Source: Pelagivirga sediminicola
GTDB taxonomy: Bacteria > Pseudomonadota > Alphaproteobacteria > Rhodobacterales > Rhodobacteraceae
Reading direction: 5' to 3'
NCBI RefSeq assembly: GCF_003072125.1
Contig: NZ_QCYH01000005.1
Coordinates: forward strand, 186,001 to 250,000
DNA length: 64,000 bases
This document shows, piece after piece, positions 57,636 through 64,000 of this stretch; the stretch's first letter is position 1, and each line of letters starts with the position of its first letter. A program made the position numbers and the translations under genes. The notes beneath the pieces were generated by a model, which saw only the letters and a list, made by a program, of their open reading frames with translations, was not told the origin of the DNA and ran no database searches.

Positions 57636-58124
57636 TCACATCGCGTCCAGAAGCGCCTCGCCCGCCGAGACGTTGCACTGGCCGGGGTTATCCTCTTCGT
57701 GCAGCAGGGTGATGGTGCCGTCCTCGACCAGCATCGCGTAGCGTTTGGAGCGGTTGATGAGGCCCGCAGGCGGTGCGGTGAAATCCATGCCCATCGCCTT
57801 GGTGAACGTGCTTTCGGCATCGCCCAGCATGGTGATGCCTGCCGCGGCGGCGCCTGTCGCCTCGCCCCATGCGCCCATGACGAAGGGATCGTTGACCGAG
57901 ATGCAGATGATCTCGTCCACGCCCTTGGCGGCGAACTGATCGGCCGTGCGCACGAAGCTGGGCACATGGGCGGTGGTGCAAACGCCCGTATAGGCGCCCG
58001 GCACCGCGAAGATCACCACCTTGCGCCCGGCTGTCCTGGCCGCCAGATCGACGGTTTCGGGGCCGTCCGCGCCCAGGTGGGTAAGGTTCGCGGCGGGCAG
58101 TTTGTCACCCTTGGAGATGGACAT
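57636..58124 (-). CDS. Peroxiredoxin (Prx5 group)
   Basis: A 162 aa thiol peroxidase of the AhpE/Prx5 kind. The peroxidatic cysteine is Cys49 in PGAYTGVCTTAHVPSF, and KGVDEIICISVNDPFVMGAW follows. A later cysteine (in GQCNVS) could act as the resolving residue. It reduces peroxides using glutathione or thioredoxin. The start MSISKGDKLP has a weak ribosome site. It is divergent from a ferredoxin reductase gene. Confidence 0.95.
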   Translation of the reverse strand: MSISKGDKLPAANLTHLGADGPETVDLAARTAGRKVVIFAVPGAYTGVCTTAHVPSFVRTADQFAAKGVDEIICISVNDPFVMGAWGEATGAAAAGITMLGDAESTFTKAMGMDFTAPPAGLINRSKRYAMLVEDGTITLLHEEDNPGQCNVSAGEALLDAM

Positions 58125-58229
58125 GATTGCATCCTGACTGTTGATTGCGCTGATATGCCTGACCGATATAGGTTAAGCGCTGTCGGGGCCAAGCCAAAAT
58201 GCGGACGCCCAGAGCAAGAGGAGCGCAAC

Positions 58230-59438
58230 ATGGCGGATATCGTTGTCATCGGCGCGGGGCAGGCGGGTGCCTCGCTGATCGCGCGGCTTCGCAAGGACGG
58301 GTTTGACGGGAGCATCGCGTTGATCGGCGAAGAGCCCTCGCCGCCCTATCAGCGCCCGCCGCTGTCCAAGGCTTATCTGCTGGGGGAAATGGAGCTGGAG
58401 CGACTCTATCTGCGCCCGCATCATTACTATCAGGAGGTTGGCGTCGACCTGCGTCTGGGGCAGCCCGCCCAGCGGATCGACCGGGATGCGCGCCTTGTGC
58501 ATCTGGACGGCGAGGCGATTTCCTATGACACGCTGGTTTTGACCACGGGATCGGTGCCGCGGCGGCTGCCTGACGCGATCGGCGGCGATCTGGACGGCGT
58601 GCATGTGGTGCGCGATCTGGCGGATGCCGATGCGATGGGGCCGCGATTTGGCAGTGGCGCGCGGGTGCTGATCGTCGGTGGCGGATATATCGGGCTGGAG
58701 GCGGCGGCGGTTGCGGCCAGGAAAGGGCTGCAGGTGACGGTGATCGAGATGTCCGAGCGCATCCTGCAGCGCGTCGCGGCGCCGGAGACGTCCGATTTCT
58801 TCCGCGCGCTGCACCGCGCGCACGGCGTCGATATCCGCGAAGGTGTTGGGCTGGAGCGGTTGCTGGGCGAGGGGCACGTCACCGGCGCATTGCTGAGCGA
58901 CGGCACGCGGATCGAGGCGGATTTCGTCATCGTCGGCGTCGGCATCGCGCCGTGCACGGGCCTGGCCGAGGCGGCCGGGCTGGAGATCGACAACGGCATC
59001 AAGGTGGACGCCGAAGGGCGCACCAGCGATCCGGCGATCTGGGCCGCCGGGGATTGCGCGTCGTTTCCGTACAACGGCGTGCGGCTGCGTCTGGAAAGCG
59101 TGCCGAACGCCATCGACATGGCCGAATGCGTGGCGGGCAACATCATGGGCGCGGGCAAGGGATACGTGCCGCAGCCGTGGTTCTGGTCGGATCAGTATGA
59201 CGTCAAGCTGCAGATGGCGGGATTGAACCTGGGGTATGACCGCGTCGTCTCGCGCCCCGGAAGCGATGCGCGGTCGGCTTCTTTCTGGTATTATCGCGGC
59301 GATGACCTGCTGGCCGTGGACGCCATGAACGAGCCGCGCGCCTACATGGTCGGCAAACGCCTGATCGACGCGGGCAAGTCGCCGCCCGCGGCGGCCGTGG
59401 CGGACCCCGGCACCGACCTGAAATCGCTGCTCAGGTGA
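58230..59438 (+). CDS. FAD-dependent ferredoxin/rubredoxin reductase
   Basis: A 402 aa NAD(P)H:ferredoxin reductase of the putidaredoxin/rhodocoxin reductase type. The FAD motif VVIGAGQAGASL is at residues 5-16, and ERPPL-like PPYQRPPLSKAYL follows. The NAD-binding VLIVGGGYIGLEAAA (about 148-162) and the second FAD motif WAAGDCASFP (about 270) are present. A reductase C-terminal domain completes it. AAGAGGAGCGC gives a strong ribosome site. No ferredoxin or P450 lies beside it, so its partner is unknown. Confidence 0.93.
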   Translation: MADIVVIGAGQAGASLIARLRKDGFDGSIALIGEEPSPPYQRPPLSKAYLLGEMELERLYLRPHHYYQEVGVDLRLGQPAQRIDRDARLVHLDGEAISYDTLVLTTGSVPRRLPDAIGGDLDGVHVVRDLADADAMGPRFGSGARVLIVGGGYIGLEAAAVAARKGLQVTVIEMSERILQRVAAPETSDFFRALHRAHGVDIREGVGLERLLGEGHVTGALLSDGTRIEADFVIVGVGIAPCTGLAEAAGLEIDNGIKVDAEGRTSDPAIWAAGDCASFPYNGVRLRLESVPNAIDMAECVAGNIMGAGKGYVPQPWFWSDQYDVKLQMAGLNLGYDRVVSRPGSDARSASFWYYRGDDLLAVDAMNEPRAYMVGKRLIDAGKSPPAAAVADPGTDLKSLLR

Positions 59439-59989
59439 GGATCATTGCCGGAGAGGCGCGCGGCCGGCGTCTGGCCTCCGTGGGCAAGGGGGACGCGGCG
59501 GCGCAGCTGCGCCCCACATCGGACCGCGTGCGCGAGAGCCTTTTCAGCGTACTGACGGGGCTTGGCGTAATCGAGGATGCCGAGGTGCTGGACGTCTTTG
59601 CCGGCACCGGCGCGCTGGGCCTTGAGGCGCTGTCGCGCGGTGCCGCGGCGGCGCAATTCGTGGAAAACGGTCGCGCGGCGCTGGCGTTGCTGGACGAGAA
59701 TATCCGCCTCACCGGCCTTGCGGACCGGGCGAAGGTGATGCGCCGGGATGTGCGCAGGTTGGGGGCGGCGCAGGGCGCGCCCGCGACGCTGGTGTTTCTG
59801 GATCCGCCCTATGGCCGCGAATTGGGAGAGGCGGCGCTGGGCGCGCTGATTGCCGGTGGCTGGCTGGCGCCGGGCGCTTTGATCGTCTGGGAGGAAAGCC
59901 AGGCTATCACGCCGCCGCCGAACTGCACGCTGCGCGATCAGCGCCGATATGGCGACACGCGCATCACGTTGCTGGAGTGGCAGGGGTGA
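59435..59989 (+). CDS. rsmD: 16S rRNA (guanine-966-N2)-methyltransferase
   Basis: A 184 aa methyltransferase. RIIAGEARGRRL starts it, then LRPTSDRVRESLFSVL, the SAM motif DVFAGTGALGLEALSRGA and the catalytic FLDPPYGRE. It starts with GTG overlapping the previous stop (GTGA), so it is coupled to the ferredoxin reductase gene. Confidence 0.96.
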   Translation: MRIIAGEARGRRLASVGKGDAAAQLRPTSDRVRESLFSVLTGLGVIEDAEVLDVFAGTGALGLEALSRGAAAAQFVENGRAALALLDENIRLTGLADRAKVMRRDVRRLGAAQGAPATLVFLDPPYGRELGEAALGALIAGGWLAPGALIVWEESQAITPPPNCTLRDQRRYGDTRITLLEWQG

Positions 59990-59992
59990 GGT

Positions 59993-60382
59993 TCAGAAAC
60001 TGAGCGCGCGACCCTCGATCACCGCAAACGGATAGGCCTTGTCGTTCAGCACCCAGGCAAATCCCGCGTCGGTGCGCAGGATGGTGTAGCCGGTCCAGCC
60101 GACGGCGTCGAAGAAGCTCTCGTATTGGTTGGTCTCTGGGTTCACGCGCCATTTACCCCGCAGGGGGGCACCATCCGACGGAACGAAGACGGTCGTCCCG
60201 CCAGGTCCGAAATAGGATTTGTAGCTGGCGCCGTCCCACTGCCCTTCGGCGGTGTTGCCGGTCAGGAGGCGCTCGATCTCGGCCGCTTCCATGACGGTGC
60301 CTTGCGCAAGCGCCGCGGTGGCGAGCGCGCCGGTCAGAAGGGCGCAGGCGGCGGTGGCAATCAGAAAGAAACGACGTATCAT
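59993..60382 (-). CDS. Secreted protein of unknown function
   Basis: A 129 aa protein with a clear cleavable signal peptide (about 1-26, ending ALAQG). The mature part has WDGASYKSYFGPGGTTVFVP and GKWRVNPETNQYESFF, suggesting a small beta barrel exported to the periplasm. No family is recognised with confidence. It is convergent with rsmD, with only 3 bases between. Confidence 0.72.
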   Translation of the reverse strand: MIRRFFLIATAACALLTGALATAALAQGTVMEAAEIERLLTGNTAEGQWDGASYKSYFGPGGTTVFVPSDGAPLRGKWRVNPETNQYESFFDAVGWTGYTILRTDAGFAWVLNDKAYPFAVIEGRALSF

Positions 60383-60522
60383 GGCAGTGATGTCCTTTTG
60401 TCCAATGGCCTAAACAGGCAGCGTTCGCGGCGTGGAATCGGGCAGATGATCCGCGCCTCGGCGGTGGAATAAATAGCGCGATGTGGCCCAAATTCAAGCG
60501 CACGCTGCGGGGGGGGTGCCCG

Positions 60523-61800
60523 TCAGCCATCTGCGCCGGGCGCGGGATAGATCGCGATGGCGCGGAAATCGTTGACGTTGGTCAGCGTCGGGCCCGTGAC
60601 GACCTGCGCGCCGATCTGGTCGAAGAATGTATGCGCGTCGTTCCGGGCCAGCGCCTGCACGGGATCGACGCTTAGCCGCGCCGCAATCTCCAGCGTTTCG
60701 GGGCCGATGATCGCGCCGGCCACGTCCGCGGCCCCGTCTACGCCGTCCGTGTCGCAGGCGATGACGTGGATGCCCGGCGCGCCGTTCAGCTGTATCGCCA
60801 GCGCCAGCGCATATTCCGCGTTTGGCCCGCCGGTCCCGTCGCCGCGGCGCGTGACCGTCAATTCGCCGCCCGAGAGCAGCAGGATGGGCGTGTCGCCGGG
60901 CGCCATGCGTGCCTGCACCTCCAGAACCTCCCGCGCATGGGCGGCGGCAACGTCGCGCGCCTCGCCTTCCAGATCGTCGGCGCCGATGCGTGCGTCCAGC
61001 CCGGCGGCGCGGGCCAGTTCGGCGGCTGCGGCCAGCGATTGCGACGGCGCGGCGTAGATGACGTTCTGCACATGCGCAAGGCGGGGATCACCTGGCGCAA
61101 CCGTGTCCCCCGGCCCCCGCAGGGCGGCCCGCATCGAAAGCGGCACGTCGATGCCAAAGCGGTCGAGCGTGACCATTGCATCCGCCGGGGTGCTGGCATC
61201 GCCCACCGTGGGACCGGAGCCAATCATCGCCGGATCGTCGCCCGGCACATCGGAAATCAGCAGGGCCAGCATGCGCGCGGGATGCGCCGCGGTCGCCAGC
61301 CTGCCGCCCTTCACGCGGCTGAGATGTTTGCGCACAACGTTCATCTGGCCGATGGGTGCGCCGGACGCCAGAAGCGCCTGATTGACCGCCTGCTTTTCGG
61401 CCAGCGTGACATCGCCCTTCGGCGCCGTCAGCAGCGCCGAGGCCCCGCCCGAGATCAGCGCCAGCACGAAATCGCCCTCGCCCAGTCCCTCAAGAAGCGC
61501 CAGCATCTCGGTGGTCGCGGCCTGTCCGGCGGCATCGGGCACCGGGTGCGCGGCCTGCACGATGCGCACGCCCTTGCAGGGCCGGGCATAGCCGTAGCGC
61601 GTGATGACCAGCCCCTCGCAAGGGCCCCACGCGGCCTCGACCGCCTCGGCCATGCGCGCGGAGGCCTTGCCCGCGCCGATCACCACGACGCGCCCCTCGG
61701 GCCGGGGCGGCAGGCAGGCCGCAAGGCTTTGCATCGGATCTGCCACCTCGACCGCGCGATCGAAAAGGCGGCGCAGGAGGGCGGCGGGGGTTTCTGTCAT
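60523..61800 (-). CDS. Glycerate 2-kinase / hydroxypyruvate reductase-type (DUF4147-MOFRL) protein
   Basis: A 425 aa cytosolic protein. The N-terminal DUF4147 domain has VVIGAGKASARMAEAVE and ALISGGASALLTAP, then NVVRKHLSRVKGGRLA. The C-terminal MOFRL domain has LLSGGELTVTRRGDG, ACDTDGVDGAADVAGA and NVNDFRAIAI. The family phosphorylates glycerate at C2 (often labelled hydroxypyruvate reductase, TtuD). The ATG at 61800 is preferred over a GTG 15 codons upstream because it gives the usual N-terminus. Confidence 0.93.
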   Translation of the reverse strand: MTETPAALLRRLFDRAVEVADPMQSLAACLPPRPEGRVVVIGAGKASARMAEAVEAAWGPCEGLVITRYGYARPCKGVRIVQAAHPVPDAAGQAATTEMLALLEGLGEGDFVLALISGGASALLTAPKGDVTLAEKQAVNQALLASGAPIGQMNVVRKHLSRVKGGRLATAAHPARMLALLISDVPGDDPAMIGSGPTVGDASTPADAMVTLDRFGIDVPLSMRAALRGPGDTVAPGDPRLAHVQNVIYAAPSQSLAAAAELARAAGLDARIGADDLEGEARDVAAAHAREVLEVQARMAPGDTPILLLSGGELTVTRRGDGTGGPNAEYALALAIQLNGAPGIHVIACDTDGVDGAADVAGAIIGPETLEIAARLSVDPVQALARNDAHTFFDQIGAQVVTGPTLTNVNDFRAIAIYPAPGADG

Positions 61801-61931
61801 GATGTTGCCTTGCAGGTTGCTGGTGTCGGCCATGTTAGCGATCACATCCCGCTGCCGACAAGGGGTTTGTGCGGCAGATGTACCACGCCGCCGCGCTTGA
61901 CAATGGCATGGCAGCGCGCGACAGAGCGGGC

Positions 61932-62309
61932 ATGTTCATGACCCTTCTTCAGGTCGCCGCCGGCGGCGCGATCGGCGCCAGCCTGCGCTTTGGCGCAGGG
62001 CTGTGGGCCGCGCGCATCGGCGTGCAGGTTTTGCCCTTGGGCGTGATATCGGTGAACATCCTCGGATCGTTCCTGATGGGCGTCTTCGCGGTCTGGTCGC
62101 TGGAGCGCGGGCAGGAGGCGCTGAACCCCTTCGTGATGACCGGCATCTTGGGCGGGTTCACCACCTTTTCGGCCTTCTCGCTTGAGACGCTGGCCTTGGT
62201 CGAACGGGGCGATATCGCCGCGGCGCTGCTCTATGTTGCCCTTTCGGTGGGGCTGTCGATTGGCGCGCTGGCGCTGGGATTATGGGTGATGCGGGGGGTG
62301 CTGGCATGA
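61932..62309 (+). CDS. crcB: Fluoride channel CrcB (Fluc)
   Basis: A 125 aa membrane protein with four helices. The signatures GGAIGASLRFG, GVISVNILGSFLMG and GGFTTFSAFSLE are those of dimeric fluoride exporters. The ATG at 61932 is chosen by family alignment; in-frame ATGs upstream add 21 unlikely residues. I did not find a convincing fluoride riboswitch in the 130 bases before it. Its stop overlaps the start of the rluC-type gene. Confidence 0.94.
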   Translation: MFMTLLQVAAGGAIGASLRFGAGLWAARIGVQVLPLGVISVNILGSFLMGVFAVWSLERGQEALNPFVMTGILGGFTTFSAFSLETLALVERGDIAAALLYVALSVGLSIGALALGLWVMRGVLA

Positions 62310-63349
62310 GCGGCGTTCAGACGATCTATGTATCAAAGGACGACGCGGATCAGCGGCTGGACCGTTGGCTGCGCCGCCAGTTCCCGCATCTGCAGCAGGG
62401 CCGGATCGAAAAGATGTGCCGCAAGGGCGATCTGCGCGTCGATGGCGGCCGGGTCAAGGCCGCGGCGCGGCTGGAGGCCGGGCAGGCCGTGCGCATCCCG
62501 CCGCTGCCCGATGCCGCCGAGGCGACCGCGCGGGCGCGCGCGCATGTCACCGATGCCGACGCCGCGATGATCCGCGCCTGCGTGATCTACCGCGACGAGC
62601 ATGTGATCGCGCTGAACAAGCCGCCGGGATTGCCGGTGCAGGGCGGCTCGAAAACCACGCGCCATGTCGACGGGTTGGCCGAGGCGCTGCGCTTTGGCAT
62701 GGAGGAAAAGCCGCGGCTGGTGCACCGGCTGGACAAGGATACCTCCGGCGTTCTGATGCTGGCCCGCACGCGCGAGGCGGCCAAGGGGTTGACCGCCGCG
62801 TTCCGCCACCGCAATACGCGCAAGCTCTACTGGGCCGCCGTTGCCGGCGTGCCGACCCCGCGCATGGGCACGATCAAGTTCGGTCTGGTCAAGGCACCCG
62901 GCCACGGCGCCAAGGGCGAGGGCGAGAAGATGCACGCGATCCATCCCCGCGATGTCGAGGATACGCCGGGCGCCAAACACGCGACTACCGATTACGCGGT
63001 GCTGGAGGCGGTGGGGGCGCGCGCGTCATGGTGTGCGCTGGTGCCAGTGACAGGCCGCACGCATCAGCTGCGCGCGCATATGGCCGAGCTGGGGCATCCG
63101 GTGGTGGGCGACGGCAAATACGGCGGCTCGGGGCAGGAAAACCTTGGCGATGGCTGGGGCGCGCAGCTGGGCGGCGACATCTCGAAAAAGCTGCACCTGC
63201 ATGCCCGCTCGCTGAAGATCGAGCATCCCGTCACGCGCGCCATGCTGCATCTGACCGCGCCGCTGCCGCCGCATATGCAGCACACCTGGGACACGTTCCA
63301 ATGGTCGCCGGCCGACGTGCCCGCCGATCCCTTCGAGGAGCTGGAATGA
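62306..63349 (+). CDS. rluC: RluC/RluD-type 23S rRNA pseudouridine synthase
   Basis: A 347 aa enzyme. An S4-like RNA-binding domain covers residues about 10-75 (DQRLDRWLRRQFPHL, then GDLRVDGGRVK). The catalytic aspartate is Asp143 in RLVHRLDKDTSGVL. TGRTHQLRAHMAELGHPVVGD is the second conserved block. An insert of about 25 residues (KGEGEKMHAIHPRDVEDTPG) lies in the catalytic domain. The ATG overlaps the crcB stop, and the gene overlaps the following HAD gene (ATGA). Confidence 0.94.
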   Translation: MSGVQTIYVSKDDADQRLDRWLRRQFPHLQQGRIEKMCRKGDLRVDGGRVKAAARLEAGQAVRIPPLPDAAEATARARAHVTDADAAMIRACVIYRDEHVIALNKPPGLPVQGGSKTTRHVDGLAEALRFGMEEKPRLVHRLDKDTSGVLMLARTREAAKGLTAAFRHRNTRKLYWAAVAGVPTPRMGTIKFGLVKAPGHGAKGEGEKMHAIHPRDVEDTPGAKHATTDYAVLEAVGARASWCALVPVTGRTHQLRAHMAELGHPVVGDGKYGGSGQENLGDGWGAQLGGDISKKLHLHARSLKIEHPVTRAMLHLTAPLPPHMQHTWDTFQWSPADVPADPFEELE

Positions 63350-64000
63350 CGGCACCACTGCGCCTGATCATCTTTGACGTGGACGGCACGCTGGTGGACA
63401 GCCAGGGCGATATTGTCGCGTCCATGCATCATGCGTTCGACGAATTCGGCGTGCCGGTGCCCGAGCGCGCGGCGATCATCGGCATCATCGGGCTGTCCTT
63501 GCCGGTGGCCATGGCGCGGCTGGCGCCGGAGCTGGACAGCGCGGCGCATGACGCGCTCGTGGACGGCTACAAACGCAGCTACCTGAGCCTGCGGGCCAAG
63601 GCGGGCGCCGCGCAATCCTCGCCGCTGTTTCCCGGCACACGGGACATGCTGGAGGCGCTGTCGGCGCGGGACGATCTGCTGCTGGGCGTGGCGACGGGCA
63701 AATCGCGGCGCGGGCTGGACAAGCTGCTGGAGGGGCACGGGCTGCAGACGATGTTCGTCACGCAGCAGGTCGCGGATTTTCACCCGTCCAAGCCGCATCC
63801 GGCGATGATACACGCCGCGCTGGCCGAGGCGGGCGTTGATGCAGGCGACGCGGTGATGATCGGCGATACGACCTATGACATGGACATGGCCCGCGCGGCC
63901 GGCATCGGCACCATCGGCGTTGAGTGGGGGTATCACCCCGCTGCCGATCTGCGGGCCGATCACCTGCTGAGCGATTGGACGGATCTTCCCGCGCGGCTGA
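63346..64000 (+). CDS. HAD-family hydrolase (phosphoglycolate phosphatase-like), cut by the window end
   Basis: The 218 codons in the window encode a haloacid-dehalogenase-fold phosphatase. LIIFDVDGTLVDS is the first motif with the nucleophile Asp. GVATGKSRRGLDKLL (motif 2/3 region) and VMIGDTTYDMDMARAAG (last motif) follow. It resembles Gph-type phosphatases, but the substrate is not certain. The ATG overlaps the stop of the rluC-type gene. The frame is still open at base 64000, so the C-terminus is missing. Confidence 0.93.
   Translation, partial: MTAPLRLIIFDVDGTLVDSQGDIVASMHHAFDEFGVPVPERAAIIGIIGLSLPVAMARLAPELDSAAHDALVDGYKRSYLSLRAKAGAAQSSPLFPGTRDMLEALSARDDLLLGVATGKSRRGLDKLLEGHGLQTMFVTQQVADFHPSKPHPAMIHAALAEAGVDAGDAVMIGDTTYDMDMARAAGIGTIGVEWGYHPAADLRADHLLSDWTDLPARL

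Noticed and set aside
61800..61931. A possible fluoride riboswitch before crcB
   Set aside because: I could not identify the conserved riboswitch core in the 130-base leader, which is mostly the neighbouring gene's upstream region.

Overview
This is a 64 kb stretch of high-GC (roughly 62-65% by eye) chromosome from an alphaproteobacterium, almost certainly family Rhodobacteraceae (Roseobacter group). Pointers are the MipZ division ATPase, a separate F0 ATP synthase operon with both b and b' subunits, BluB, an RpoH-type promoter before dnaK, and the cluster ffh / chorismate mutase / rpsP / rimM / trmD / rplS / rpmE. It is core chromosome, not an island: I see no phage, transposase, CRISPR array, tRNA or rRNA. 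Coding density is about 90%, and most genes overlap or abut in short operons.

Layout. 1-3026: end of sdhD, then sdhA, a small lipoprotein gene and sdhB, closed by a clear terminator. 3177-10386: a C1 module made of an NAD-dependent molybdenum formate dehydrogenase (a fused gamma-beta subunit plus the alpha subunit), formate-THF ligase (fhs) and folD. It links formate oxidation to the folate C1 pool. 10393-15217: PdeM-like phosphoesterase, parE, a small membrane protein, a DMT exporter and mipZ. 15317-17328: DUF488 and DUF2945 genes, then dnaJ, with dnaK at 17401-19314 under a heat-shock-like promoter. 19513-22096: an AlkB-type dioxygenase, the mechanosensitive channels MscS and MscL, and a YtoQ-family protein. 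22114-26550: pheT and pheS, unusually split by a YrhK-type gene, a structured inverted repeat and a roughly 49% GC membrane-protein gene. 26611-33779: fatty acid desaturase, then (minus strand) ffh, a GNAT acetyltransferase, chorismate mutase, rpsP, bluB, a 44-aa ORF, rimM, DUF1328, trmD, rplS, rpmE.

34049-36828: a LysR regulator coupled to a DMT exporter, a 22-aa membrane peptide, and ArsR divergent from UspA. 37050-39745: atpI-B-E-F'-F. 39746-40148 is a 400 bp gap that may hold a minus-strand small RNA. 40149-43336: folC, accD and a CPBP protease. 43453-47147: ilvD, a lipoprotein and two Rhodobacteraceae-type proteins of unknown function. 47187-52949: rmuC, mutL and a class A penicillin-binding protein. 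53053-54481: mlaC and mlaA, acting in outer-membrane lipid transport. 54776-57536: RidA, GDPD, GNAT and phhB in one coupled run. 57636-64000: peroxiredoxin, ferredoxin reductase, rsmD, a secreted protein, glycerate 2-kinase, crcB, an rluC-type pseudouridine synthase and a HAD hydrolase cut by the window end.

The points most worth a second look are: the interruption of pheST by a low-GC gene and an inverted-repeat element; the formate dehydrogenase whose alpha subunit lacks the usual His/Cys3 cluster motif and whose gamma and beta subunits are fused; a possible sRNA downstream of atpF; and small coupled ORFs inside sdhAB and before rimM. No clearly new multi-gene system was found.
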